Below, piece by piece: positions 57,056 through 64,000 of a stretch of DNA of 64,000 bases. The DNA is from Micromonospora sp. LH3U1. Lineage in GTDB: Bacteria; Actinomycetota; Actinomycetes; Mycobacteriales; Micromonosporaceae. A program made the translations under genes and the position numbers. Location of the stretch: the NCBI RefSeq assembly GCF_028475105.1, contig NZ_CP116936.1:1240001-1304000 (forward strand), in the 5' to 3' direction. Position 1 is the first letter of the stretch. Each line of letters opens with the position of its first letter. Under the pieces are notes generated by a model that ran no database searches, was not told the origin of the DNA, and saw only the letters and a program-made list of their open reading frames with translations.

Positions 57056-57646
57056 GTGGCTGACCTCCTTGTCTGGATCGACTGTGAGATGACCGGGTTG
57101 GACCTCGGCAGGGACAAACTGATCGAGGTTGCGGCACTGGTCACCGATCCCGACCTCAACGTGCTGGGTGACGGTGTCGACGTGGTGATCCACGCCGACG
57201 AGGCGGCGCTGGAGGGGATGCCGGAGATCGTGCAGACCATGCACGCCAAGTCCGGCCTCACCGAAGAGGTCCGTCGTTCGGCGGTCACCCTCGCCGAGGC
57301 CGAAGACCTGGTCCTGGAGTACGTCCGTACCTTCGTCAAGGATCCGCGTACGGCTCCGCTGTGCGGCAACTCGATCGGCACGGACCGGGGCTTCATCGCC
57401 CGGGACATGCCCCGCCTCGACGCGCACCTGCACTACCGGATGATCGACGTTTCGTCGATCAAGGAACTCTGCCGCCGCTGGTACCCCCGCGTGTACTTCG
57501 GTCAGCCGCAGAAGGGTCTCGCGCACCGGGCGCTGGCCGACATCCGGGAGAGCATCCGGGAGTTGGAGTACTACCGGCGTACGGTCTTCGTCCCGCTGCC
57601 CGGCCCGGACGTCGAGACCGCCAAAGGTATCGCCGCCGAACTCTGA
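57056..57646 (+). CDS. orn: Oligoribonuclease
   Basis: DEDDh 3'-5' exonuclease that degrades 2-5 base RNAs, including pGpG from c-di-GMP breakdown. The 196-residue protein has the usual length. [12 protein letters not shown] holds the Asp9/Glu11 pair, [20 protein letters not shown] the second Asp, and [14 protein letters not shown] the final His/Asp; [11 protein letters not shown] is also typical. GTG start from a leaderless promoter. tRNA-His follows about 110 bases downstream. Confidence 0.95.
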   Translation: MADLLVWIDCEMTGLDLGRDKLIEVAALVTDPDLNVLGDGVDVVIHADEAALEGMPEIVQTMHAKSGLTEEVRRSAVTLAEAEDLVLEYVRTFVKDPRTAPLCGNSIGTDRGFIARDMPRLDAHLHYRMIDVSSIKELCRRWYPRVYFGQPQKGLAHRALADIRESIRELEYYRRTVFVPLPGPDVETAKGIAAEL

Positions 57647-57758
57647 CCCGGGCGGCCGTCACCCGGGAGCAGGGAACCCGCTAGACGTGGTGTGCCGCGG
57701 TGTGGCTATTATTGGTCCGCACCCCGCCCGGGGCGATCGACCGGGCGACGGCGGCATG

Positions 57759-57831
57759 GTGGCTGTAGCTCAGTTGGCAGAGCACCGGGTTGTGGTCCCG
57801 GTTGTCGTGGGTTCAATTCCCATCAGTCACC
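57759..57831 (+). tRNA. tRNA-His (GTG anticodon)
   Basis: Cloverleaf with acceptor GTGGCTG/CAGTCAC, D arm TAGCTCAGTTGGCAGAGC, anticodon stem CCGGG/CCCGG with loop TTGTGGT (anticodon GTG), and T arm GTGGG-TTCAATT-CCCAT. A G at 57758 can be the extra G-1 opposite C73, the identity mark of tRNA-His. CCA is not encoded. Confidence 0.95.
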
Positions 57832-57848
57832 CAGCTGGTTTCACTGCT

Positions 57849-57874
57849 CAGGCCCCCTCTTCGGAGGGGGCCTG
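57849..57874 (+). terminator. Terminator after tRNA-His with UUCG loop
   Basis: CAGGCCCCCTC-TTCG-GAGGGGGCCTG, a perfect 11-bp stem with a stable TTCG tetraloop, followed by AGTCGTTTT. Confidence 0.85.
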
Positions 57875-57906
57875 AGTCGTTTTGGGGGCGAGTTGGGGGC
57901 CTACGC

Positions 57907-57934
57907 GAAAGCCCCCTCCGAAGAGGGGGCTTTC
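57907..57934 (-). terminator. Terminator of the first L,D-transpeptidase gene
   Basis: GAAAGCCCCCTC-CGAA-GAGGGGGCTTTC. Read on the minus strand it is a 12-bp stem with a TTCG tetraloop, 11 bases after the transpeptidase stop. Confidence 0.8.
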
Positions 57935-57944
57935 GTCGTTCGGC

Positions 57945-59231
57945 TCAGGCGGTGGGTGTGGGTGACGGGGTCGTGCCGTCCGGGGTCGGGGTGGTGTCCG
58001 GGTCGGCGGGGGGCTCGTACGGGAGGGCGCTGCCCTTGACGTACTCGTCCCAGCTCATGTTCCAGTCGGTCCAGCCGTTGCCGTTCTGCAGCTTGCGCTC
58101 GGTGCCCTTGACCGTGATCGGGTCGCCGACCTGGGTGTTCTTGAACAGCCAGTCGCCGTTGGCCATCGACACGTTTACGCAGCCGTGTGAGACGTTCGTG
58201 GTGCCCTGCTGGCCTTCGGACCAGGGGGCCGCGTGGATGAACTCCCCACCCCAGGTGAGCCGCTGAGCGAAGTCAATCTTGGTGCGGTAGCCCTCCTCCG
58301 GGCCCAGCTCCTCCATGGTGTCGAAGACCGTCTTGCGCAGCTTCTCGATCACGACCATGGTGCCGCTGGACGACGGGGTGGTCTTCTTGCCGAGGCTGAC
58401 CGGGATGGTCTTGATCAGAGCGCCGTTGCGGGTCACCGTCATCCGCTTGGTCTTGTTGTCCACCGTCATGATCACCGAGGGGCCGATCTTGACGTCCACC
58501 GAGAGGTCGGCGCGGCCGTACCAGCCTTCACCCATCGGCAGACCGCCGGCCTGCACCCGGTAGGAGACCTTGCTGTCGGCCTTCCAGAACTCCTTCGGCC
58601 GGTATCGGATCTCGGTCGGGCTGACCCAGTGCCAGATGCCCTCCTGCGCCGGTGTCGAGGTCACCGTCATCCGGCGCTGCACGTCGTCGCGGTAGTCCTC
58701 CGGGATGCCCCGGCTGAACTTCACGATCAGTGGCATCCCGACCCCGACCACCTGGTTGTCACCGAGGAAGCTGCTCACCCGTACCTGATTGCCCGGCTTG
58801 GCCATGGTGGTGAAGGTGCTTGTCGCGGTGGCCGGACGGTCGTCGTCGCCGGTGGCGGTCACGGTCGCCGTGTAGCTCGTGCCGTACGCCAGCGCGCCGG
58901 CCGGCAGCCACGTCTTGCCATCCGCGGCGAGGGTGCCCTCGACCGCCTTGCCGGCCGCGTCCTTGAGCTCGACGGCGGTCTTCACGGCGTCCTTCGTGGT
59001 GAAGGTGATGCCGGTGGACGCTGGCACGTCCTTGGCGTCGGTCGCCGGCTCGCTGATGGTCGCCGCCGCCTTCGGGGCGGGGCTCTCGCCGCCGCCGTGC
59101 CACGAGGACGGCTTGCCGCCGTCGCCGTCGGTGCAGGCAGAGGTGAAGGCCAGCGCCACGGCGAGGAGCCCCGCCGCGAACACGCGGCGTCGCCCGCCGG
59201 GCCTGATCAGCTGGTCCTGGCTAGCTCGCAT
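57945..59231 (-). CDS. L,D-transpeptidase lipoprotein (Ig-like domains plus YkuD)
   Basis: A 428-residue envelope enzyme forming 3-3 peptidoglycan cross-links. The lipobox FTSAC puts the lipid-anchored Cys at residue 33. Two Ig-like domains follow (about 50-145 and 150-250), then the YkuD domain with IHAAPWSEGQQGTTNVSHGC holding the catalytic Cys in SHGCVN and the conserved upstream His. A C-terminal subdomain and an Asp/Pro/Thr-rich tail end the protein. The layout is that of mycobacterial LdtMt2. ATG 59231 has GAGGGA just upstream. A close paralogue lies upstream on the same strand. Confidence 0.94.
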   Translation of the reverse strand: MRASQDQLIRPGGRRRVFAAGLLAVALAFTSACTDGDGGKPSSWHGGGESPAPKAAATISEPATDAKDVPASTGITFTTKDAVKTAVELKDAAGKAVEGTLAADGKTWLPAGALAYGTSYTATVTATGDDDRPATATSTFTTMAKPGNQVRVSSFLGDNQVVGVGMPLIVKFSRGIPEDYRDDVQRRMTVTSTPAQEGIWHWVSPTEIRYRPKEFWKADSKVSYRVQAGGLPMGEGWYGRADLSVDVKIGPSVIMTVDNKTKRMTVTRNGALIKTIPVSLGKKTTPSSSGTMVVIEKLRKTVFDTMEELGPEEGYRTKIDFAQRLTWGGEFIHAAPWSEGQQGTTNVSHGCVNVSMANGDWLFKNTQVGDPITVKGTERKLQNGNGWTDWNMSWDEYVKGSALPYEPPADPDTTPTPDGTTPSPTPTA

Positions 59232-59434
59232 GATTCCCTCACAGTCGTGGTCGCTGCCCATCGTCTCTTACTGACGCGCCAGAGCCGACCCCGGTTGCCG
59301 AGGGTGAACCGAAACACGCCGACCAGGGTGCCGGATTTTTGCTACTATCCGGCGTTTCGTGAGTCTGGCTCGTCTCCGCAGCGGGACTAAGGGGCTCGCC
59401 GCGGCGTCGTCGCATCGCGGGAGTGCAAGGGTAC

Positions 59435-59465
59435 GCGCCGGCCCAACCATCGGCAGGGCCGGCGC
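59435..59465 (-). terminator. Terminator of the second L,D-transpeptidase gene
   Basis: GCGCCGGCCC (59435-59444) pairs with GGGCCGGCGC (59456-59465), 10-bp stem and 11-base loop, 16 bases after the stop codon. Confidence 0.65.
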
Positions 59466-59481
59466 GAGGATGCCGACAGGC

Positions 59482-60747
59482 TCAGAGCGCCGGGCCGGCT
59501 CCGCCACTGGGCACCGGCAGCGCGCTGCCCTTGATGAAGTCCGACCAGCTCAGGCTCCACGCCGTCCAGCCGTTGCCGGCGGCGAGCTTGCGCTCGGTGC
59601 CCTTCACCGTGATCGGGTCACCAATCCGCGTCCTCTCGAACAGCCACCGGGCGTTCGCCATGGACACGTTCACGCAGCCGTGCGAGACGTTCCGCCGCCC
59701 CTGCACGTGCTCTGACCAGGGTGCGGCGTGGATGTACTCGCCACCCCAGGTGAGCCGCTGGGCGAACTCGATGTCCGTGACGTAGCGGTTGGCCGGGTCC
59801 GGGTCGTCGCGGGTGTCGAAGGTCGTAGCTTCCTTCTTCTCCATCACGACCATCGTGCCGCTGGACGACGGCGTGCTCTTCTTGCCCAGGCTCACCGGAA
59901 CGGTGCGCACCAGCGCGCCGTTCTCGTACACCATCATCTTCTTGTTGGCGTTGTCGACCTTCATCTCGAACGAGCGGCCGATCTTGGCGGTGGCCTTACG
60001 GTCGATGTCGCCGTACCTGCCGTTGCTCAGCGGCACTCCCGCGAGGGCGATCCGCACGGTGATGGTGGTGCCCGGCTTCCAGTACTCCGGCGCCCGGTAG
60101 TACGCCTGCGTGCCGTTGGCGACCCAGTGCCAGGCCCCCGGCTGCGGCGGGTCGGTGCGGACGAACATCCGCTTCTGCACCGCCGCCCGGTCCTTCTTCG
60201 GGATGCCCGGGTGGAACTCGGTGACCACCGGCATGGCCACCCCGTAGCTCTTGTCGTCGAAGAGGTACAGGCCGGACCCAATCGTCGACGTCGGCTTGGC
60301 CATCGTGGTGAAACTGCTGGTGCCCTGGCTACTCGTGCCGTCGGCGGCGTTCGCCGTCAGCGTGGCGGTGTAGCGGGTGCCGTACTTCAGCGGAGCGGAC
60401 GGCACCCAGGTGGAACCGTCGGTGCGCAGCTTGCCCTCCACCGAGCCCCCGCCGTCGGCGGTCAGGGTGACCGCGGACACCTTCGCGCCATCCGCCAGCT
60501 TCGCGCTGATCTCCGTACTCACTGGCTTGTTCTTCGTGCCATTGGCCGGGCTCAGCGTGAGCGACGGCCCGCTTGGAGAACTCGGCGTCGAGGGCACGGG
60601 TGAGCCGGGTTCGGCGCTCACGTCTGGCGACGACGTCCCGCCAACGAATTCCGGCTTCTTCTGCTCGTCGCCGCATCCGGTCAGTGCCAGCGACGCCACC
60701 AGAGTCAGGGCGCCCACCACCGCCCCGGCTCGCGTGAACCGTGTCAT
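59482..60747 (-). CDS. L,D-transpeptidase lipoprotein, tandem paralogue
   Basis: A 421-residue paralogue of the enzyme encoded 250 bases downstream. Lipobox LTGC at residues 22-25, Ser/Pro-rich linker, two Ig-like domains (LTLSPANGTKNKPVSTEISA and STFTTMAK-like SSFTTMAKPTS) and the YkuD domain with YIHAAPWSEHVQGRRNVSHG and catalytic Cys in SHGCVNVSMANARW. The C-terminal cap GDPITVKGTERKLAAGNGW is nearly the same in both. The ATG at 60747 follows AGAGGTGGGG. The two copies may differ in timing or acceptor choice. Confidence 0.94.
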   Translation of the reverse strand: MTRFTRAGAVVGALTLVASLALTGCGDEQKKPEFVGGTSSPDVSAEPGSPVPSTPSSPSGPSLTLSPANGTKNKPVSTEISAKLADGAKVSAVTLTADGGGSVEGKLRTDGSTWVPSAPLKYGTRYTATLTANAADGTSSQGTSSFTTMAKPTSTIGSGLYLFDDKSYGVAMPVVTEFHPGIPKKDRAAVQKRMFVRTDPPQPGAWHWVANGTQAYYRAPEYWKPGTTITVRIALAGVPLSNGRYGDIDRKATAKIGRSFEMKVDNANKKMMVYENGALVRTVPVSLGKKSTPSSSGTMVVMEKKEATTFDTRDDPDPANRYVTDIEFAQRLTWGGEYIHAAPWSEHVQGRRNVSHGCVNVSMANARWLFERTRIGDPITVKGTERKLAAGNGWTAWSLSWSDFIKGSALPVPSGGAGPAL

Positions 60748-60935
60748 CCCCACCTCTGTTCTCGCGTACCTGGCGGACATCGTGCCGCATCACCGCCGCA
60801 ACCCATGTCCCCGTCGCGACGGCGTCGGTCGGTTTGTGGCTTTTTGCCCGCAAAGCTCGACCGAAGGGGGGAGCTGGGTAACCGGATTGGAGCCCCGCTC
60901 GGAGGGGTGCTAATCTTCTCTCCGTTGCCGAACGA

Positions 60936-61011
60936 GCGCCGCTAGCTCAACTGGCAGAGCAGCGGACTCTTAATCCGCGGGTTCGGGGTTCGAGTCCCTG
61001 GCGGCGCACCA
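60936..61011 (+). tRNA. tRNA-Lys (CTT anticodon)
   Basis: Acceptor GCGCCGC/GCGGCGC, D arm TAGCTCAACTGGCAGAGC, anticodon stem GCGGA/TCCGC with loop CTCTTAA (anticodon CTT), T arm CGGGG-TTCGAGT-CCCTG. Discriminator A and an encoded CCA (61009-61011). Confidence 0.96.
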
Positions 61012-61017
61012 GCAATT

Positions 61018-61060
61018 AAGGCTCTGGCCTGGTGGTTCTTCACCTGGCCAGAGCCTTTTT
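61018..61060 (+). terminator. Intrinsic terminator after tRNA-Lys
   Basis: AAGGCTCTGGCC and GGCCAGAGCCTT form a 12-bp stem with an inner GTG/CAC pairing, followed directly by a run of T. Confidence 0.9.
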
Positions 61061-61136
61061 CGTGTCCGTGGTGACGATGGGGTGCTTCCTGCGCGCGATG
61101 GCGTGCCCACCCCGCGCCCACACAGGTTGAGGACAC

Positions 61137-61799
61137 ATGCGCACCACGACAGTCGGCAACGTGAAGATCCTGCTGCCCGACCTCGACCCGGAGGACCTCG
61201 ACCGCGTTACCGACCTGGCCGACGGCCTCTCCGAGGCTCTCGTCGAGGACGCGTCGTGGCGCGGAGTGCAGCTGGAGGACCACCGCATCCGCAGCAGCCT
61301 GATCACCGGTGGCGACCTCAGCGAGAGCACCTGGGAAGCCGGCAGCATCTACGGCTGCGAGATCACCCGCACCGACTTCTCCGGCGCGGTCCTGACCGGA
61401 GTCACCATCGAACGGTGCGCCATCACCGGCTCACGGTTCACCGGCACCAGGCTCACCGATGTACGCCTCAAGGACGTTCTGTTCGACGGCTGCCGCTTCG
61501 ACTACGCAACCTTCCAGCGGGTCGCCGCCGTCGGCTCGGTCGCCTTCACCGACTGCACCCTCACCCACGGCACGTGGTCCACCTGCCGCCTGCCCGGAAT
61601 CGCGCTGCGGTCCTGCGACCTCGCCGGTCTGGATCTGAACTCCTGCCACCTCGACGGCGCCGACCTGCGGGGCAGCCGGCTCCGCGGGCTCAAGACGCCA
61701 CTCGACAACCTGTCCGGCATCACCCTGGCGGAGAACCAACTCCCCGACCTCACCCAGCTGGCCGTTGACGCCCTCAAACTGACCGTACGCATCGACTGA
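61137..61799 (+). CDS. Pentapeptide-repeat protein
   Basis: A 220-residue soluble protein. After about 50 residues with an acidic start (ILLPDLDPEDLDRV) comes a right-handed beta-helix of pentapeptide repeats, A(D/N)Lxx-like: GGDLSESTWEAGSIYGCEIT, RTDFSGAVLTGVTIERCAIT, GSRFTGTRLTDVRLKDVLFD and CHLDGADLRGSRLRGL. The C-terminal LTLAENQLPDL-like segment ITLAENQLPDLTQLAVDAL is common in this family. Such proteins can mimic DNA (gyrase inhibitors of the MfpA type) or be structural; no evidence decides. The ATG has GAGG six bases upstream. Confidence 0.88.
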   Translation: MRTTTVGNVKILLPDLDPEDLDRVTDLADGLSEALVEDASWRGVQLEDHRIRSSLITGGDLSESTWEAGSIYGCEITRTDFSGAVLTGVTIERCAITGSRFTGTRLTDVRLKDVLFDGCRFDYATFQRVAAVGSVAFTDCTLTHGTWSTCRLPGIALRSCDLAGLDLNSCHLDGADLRGSRLRGLKTPLDNLSGITLAENQLPDLTQLAVDALKLTVRID

Positions 61800-61917
61800 C
61801 TGCGAGGAGGCCGTCGAGGCCAGTGCGGCAGCCGCCGGACTACCGCAGGCCGGCCGTGACGACGGCGTGCTCCCGATCGTCCCGTAGCCCGCGATAGCTG
61901 ACCCTGTGGTGTCGGGT

Positions 61918-61951
61918 GACCGGCCCGGCGCCAATTGACGCCGGGCCGGTC
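61918..61951. terminator. Bidirectional terminator between convergent genes
   Basis: GACCGGCCCGGCG (61918-61930) and CGCCGGGCCGGTC (61939-61951) form a perfect 13-bp stem with an eight-base loop. Confidence 0.8.
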
Positions 61952-61990
61952 GCGCCGTCGGCGCTGCGCCACTCTCACGGGCGGAAAGCG

Positions 61991-63568
61991 TCAGTAGTCG
62001 ATGTTGATGGCAGCGATCTGGCGGGTGCCGTTGAAGACGATGGCGGGGCCGGCAAAGCGGGAGCTGGCGTAGGTCAGTGCCGTCTTGTGCCCGGGACTGT
62101 TGAACCAGGCCTCGATCATCTGCTCGGGTGAGGAGTTGCCCGAGGACGCGAACAGGACCTCATGGCCGCAGTGCTCGAAGGCACCCGTATCCAGGTTCTG
62201 CTTCACGCATGCTTCCGCAGCGCGTTGTTCCGTTGTGCGCAGCTTGACCTCGGTCAGCCCGAGCGCGCGGCGCCGCTCGTTGAGCAGCACCAGCAGACGT
62301 TGTTCGGCGGCAGACACGCCGGTGGACGAGCCGGTGGACTTGCTGGCCGATTTGGTCGGCGATTTGGTCGGCGTCGGCGTCGGCGATTTGGTCGGCGTCG
62401 CTGACTTCGTAGGGCTGGAGCTTGGGCGCGAGGTGGCCGAGGCGCCGTCGAGCGCCGCCGGGGAAGGCGATGCGGGCGCGGATTCGGTGGTCTCGGAGCC
62501 GGGTGCGGTGATCGCGGTTGAGGGCTCCGCGCCTGTCGCGTTCGCCGGCTGCTGCCCCGGCCCGGCCGTGTAACTGGCGACGACGATTCCTCCCCCTCCG
62601 AGCACGGCGACGGCCGCGAGGACGCCCACCAGGGCCTTGGGTAGGGACAGGCCCGCGATGCGGGCCTGCTGCCGCACCCCGGCGGTCTTCGCGTGTGCGC
62701 CTGCCGTCGCAACGCCCTGCGACTTGCCGGAGACGGTGTGCGCCTTATGTCTGACCTGCGGGGCGAGGCCGGCCGGAAGCGGCGTGAGCGCGAGGCCCGC
62801 CAACAGCCGCTCGGCCGGGACCAGGTCCGACGTGACGTCCCGACAATGCGCGCAGGTCCGAATGTGCCGCGCGAACCGCTTGCGCCACACCGGCGCCGGT
62901 CGACCGCGCCATTCGGAGGCCGTGTCGATCAGGTCAGCGCAGCCGGGCCGGGCGGCGAGGGCTCGCACCACCATCCGAGCGGTGTCCAACTGCGCCTTCA
63001 TCCGGGCCACGCGAACGGTCACGTGGTGTGGGTCGAGCTGTAGGGCATCGGCCAGGTCGGCGCGGGAGAGGTGACCCGCCTCGACCAGCCACCACAGGGA
63101 CAGCAGGTGGCGGTGGTCGTCGTCCAGCCAGCGCGTGGCCAGGACGACCTCCCGGCGCTGATCGGACAGGCGAAGCTGGGTCAGGGTCAGGTCCGCGAAA
63201 TCGGAACCCGGATCGATCAGGTTGTCGATGTCCTCCGGCGGCGCTGGTGTGGTGTGCCGGTGCTGTTTGTAGGCACGGATCTCGTTCATGGTGACGGCAA
63301 CCAGCCACGACCGGAAGAGCTGCGGATCGCGTACGCCCGCCAGCCCTCGCACGACGCTCAACATCGTGTCCTGCACGACGTCGTCGACGTCCGCCGATCG
63401 GCTCAGCGCCCGGCCCACGATGTTGTACACCAGTGGCAGATAGTGCAAGACCAATTCGTCCATCGCCGCCTGGTCGCCGCGGCGTGCCGCGTCCACCACC
63501 GCGGCCATGTCGGTCCTGTTCGGGTACGCGTGATAGGTCACGCTCACAACCTCGCCTTCACGGGACAT
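61991..63568 (-). CDS. ECF sigma factor fused to a zinc-finger-like segment, membrane helix and extracellular CAP domain
   Basis: A 525-residue fusion. Residues 20-175 are ECF sigma regions 2 and 4 (AAMDELVLHYLPLVYNIVGR, DVDDVVQDTMLSVVRG, LSRADLADALQLDPHHVTVR). Then ARHIRTCAHCRDV gives the His-x3-Cys-x2-Cys pattern of zinc anti-sigma domains. A helix at LVGVLAAVAVLGGGGIVVAS crosses the membrane, a Ser/Thr/Pro/Lys linker with TKSPT repeats follows, and the last 120 residues are a CAP/SCP domain (LLVLLNERRRALGLTEVKLR, QMIEAWFNSPGHKTALTYAS, FAGPAIVFNGTRQIAAINID). Sensing outside would thus be tied directly to the sigma factor. The ATG at 63568 is uncertain; GTG 63547 or 63541 are options. Confidence 0.85.
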   Translation of the reverse strand: MSREGEVVSVTYHAYPNRTDMAAVVDAARRGDQAAMDELVLHYLPLVYNIVGRALSRSADVDDVVQDTMLSVVRGLAGVRDPQLFRSWLVAVTMNEIRAYKQHRHTTPAPPEDIDNLIDPGSDFADLTLTQLRLSDQRREVVLATRWLDDDHRHLLSLWWLVEAGHLSRADLADALQLDPHHVTVRVARMKAQLDTARMVVRALAARPGCADLIDTASEWRGRPAPVWRKRFARHIRTCAHCRDVTSDLVPAERLLAGLALTPLPAGLAPQVRHKAHTVSGKSQGVATAGAHAKTAGVRQQARIAGLSLPKALVGVLAAVAVLGGGGIVVASYTAGPGQQPANATGAEPSTAITAPGSETTESAPASPSPAALDGASATSRPSSSPTKSATPTKSPTPTPTKSPTKSASKSTGSSTGVSAAEQRLLVLLNERRRALGLTEVKLRTTEQRAAEACVKQNLDTGAFEHCGHEVLFASSGNSSPEQMIEAWFNSPGHKTALTYASSRFAGPAIVFNGTRQIAAINIDY

Positions 63569-63659
63569 CCTCGTACAACGTGGAGATTGGCTGACACCCG
63601 TCCAGGTCACACAAACTGACCAGCTTGGCCAAAGCTGAGGCCGTGTCGGGGGTCTGGGC

Positions 63660-63665
63660 TAGCGT
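63660..63665 (+). promoter_or_regulatory. Leaderless-type -10 box of the Gly-Gly protein gene
   Basis: TAGCGT ends seven bases before the ATG at 63673. No -35 box was clear. Confidence 0.45.
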
Positions 63666-63672
63666 CTCCGCC

Positions 63673-63981
63673 ATGCCGTTGATCACAATCGCCGACGAAG
63701 CGACCGGAGCGCCGAGCTGGCCCGAGTGGACCATGGAGATCTTCGAGGAGACGGTTCGCCTCGACGAGCTGATCCGACGGCGGGTCTTTCTGGAGGTCGC
63801 CGAGTCCGGCGCGCGCGTCGATCCCGAGGAGCGGAGCCGGGCGACGCTCGAGGCGTTCGGCCGCAACGGTTTCGTGGTGCTGGTCGACGACCGTCAGGTG
63901 ACCAACCTCGACGAGAAGATCCACCTGCACGCGGGGTCCCGGGTCACGTTCCTCAAGCTCGTCCCGCTGGTGGGTGGCTGA
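63673..63981 (+). CDS. Small ubiquitin-like/MoaD-like protein with C-terminal Gly-Gly
   Basis: A 102-residue protein beginning MPLITIADEATGAPSWPEWT and ending SRVTFLKLVPLVGG. The C-terminal part FVVLVDDRQVTNLDEKIHLH-AGSRVTF-LKLVPLVGG aligns by eye with CysO of this window ([34 protein letters not shown]). That suggests a beta-grasp fold and a C-terminal di-glycine that could be adenylated and thiocarboxylated or conjugated. The N-terminal half is longer and more acidic than in MoaD. Its stop overlaps the ATG of another gene at 63981, so an operon partner, such as an E1-like enzyme, lies beyond the window. Function is inferred. Confidence 0.6.
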   Translation: MPLITIADEATGAPSWPEWTMEIFEETVRLDELIRRRVFLEVAESGARVDPEERSRATLEAFGRNGFVVLVDDRQVTNLDEKIHLHAGSRVTFLKLVPLVGG

Positions 63982-64000
63982 TGGGCACGTTCGACCCGGA
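63981..64000 (+). CDS. Start of a gene cut by the right window edge
   Basis: An ATG at 63981 shares one base with the stop of the Gly-Gly protein (TGATG) and reads MGTFDP before the edge. The tight overlap argues for translational coupling with the small protein. Nothing can be said about its family. Confidence 0.5.

Noticed and set aside
61082..61768. Alternative frame over the pentapeptide-repeat gene
   Set aside because: Its product is Arg/Pro/His-rich without motifs; the frame at 61137 shows the clear repeat pattern.
62341..62420. Short GTCGGCGATTTG repeats
   Set aside because: They code for the Thr-Lys-Ser-Pro linker of the sigma-CAP protein and are explained by it; not a CRISPR array.

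Overview
The window is high-GC actinobacterial DNA, most likely from a Micromonosporaceae member (Micromonospora or a close relative). The evidence is the GC-rich codon use, frequent GTG starts, 1-4 base gene overlaps, and many genes that seem to be read from leaderless promoters with a TANNNT box 6-7 bases before the start codon. Positions 4-21 kb carry a block whose order matches the Mycobacterium tuberculosis pncB1-clpS-mec-cysO-cysM-Rv1339-rph-rdgB neighbourhood. No plasmid, phage, insertion sequence or CRISPR array was seen.

Layout. 0-4.3 kb: NAD salvage (pncA partial, pncB) and a large LuxR-type ATPase regulator, all on the minus strand. 4.5-13.7 kb: a degenerate dynamin-like protein, clpS and a DUF2017 gene, the CysO-thiocarboxylate cysteine route (mec, cysO, cysM), a metallo-beta-lactamase-fold phosphodiesterase-like gene, two mannosyltransferase-like genes (the second frameshifted), rph and rdgB. 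13.7-21.6 kb: a six-gene minus-strand histidine utilisation operon (RpiR regulator, hutU, an M20 amidohydrolase, hutF, hutI, hutH). 21.7-23 kb: a membrane protein whose N-terminus resembles a kinase lobe. 23.3-30.5 kb: an exopolysaccharide or secondary wall polymer cluster (Wzy-like polymerase or ligase, Wzx-like flippase, CsaB-like pyruvyl transferase, three glycosyltransferases), closed by a strong terminator. 30.5-41.2 kb: envelope functions, namely a secreted subtilase, a GH25 muramidase, a frameshifted GT39 membrane glycosyltransferase, a DUF1800/DUF1501 pair, a polyprenyl-phosphate sugar transferase and an LCP ligase. Together these could start, assemble, export and attach a pyruvylated polymer to peptidoglycan.

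41-48.9 kb: a methyltransferase, a MOSC protein, an expansin-like protein, a GNAT acetyltransferase, an unusual tRNA with a UAG anticodon lying under the 3' end of an HNH endonuclease gene, a BCP peroxiredoxin, and a CbiMNQO cobalt/nickel importer preceded by a perfect 27-bp palindrome. 48.9-54.5 kb: an ECF sigma factor with a thiol-redox operon (MauE-like, DsbA-like, membrane protein), divergent from copper genes (CopC-CopD fusion, YcnI). 54.6-61 kb: a membrane protein, a PimE-like GT87 mannosyltransferase, oligoribonuclease, tRNA-His, two tandem L,D-transpeptidases and tRNA-Lys. 61-64 kb: a pentapeptide-repeat protein, an ECF sigma factor fused through a membrane helix to an extracellular CAP domain, and, running off the right edge, a small protein that looks like a ubiquitin-like/MoaD-type beta-grasp protein ending in Gly-Gly, overlapping the start of another gene.

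The strongest leads are the Gly-Gly protein at the right edge, the class I tRNA(UAG) with its HNH partner, the CysO protein whose Gly-Gly is buried by a repeat-coded tail, and the sigma-membrane-CAP fusion. Two glycosyltransferase genes are split by single frameshifts, which may be real or may be sequence errors.
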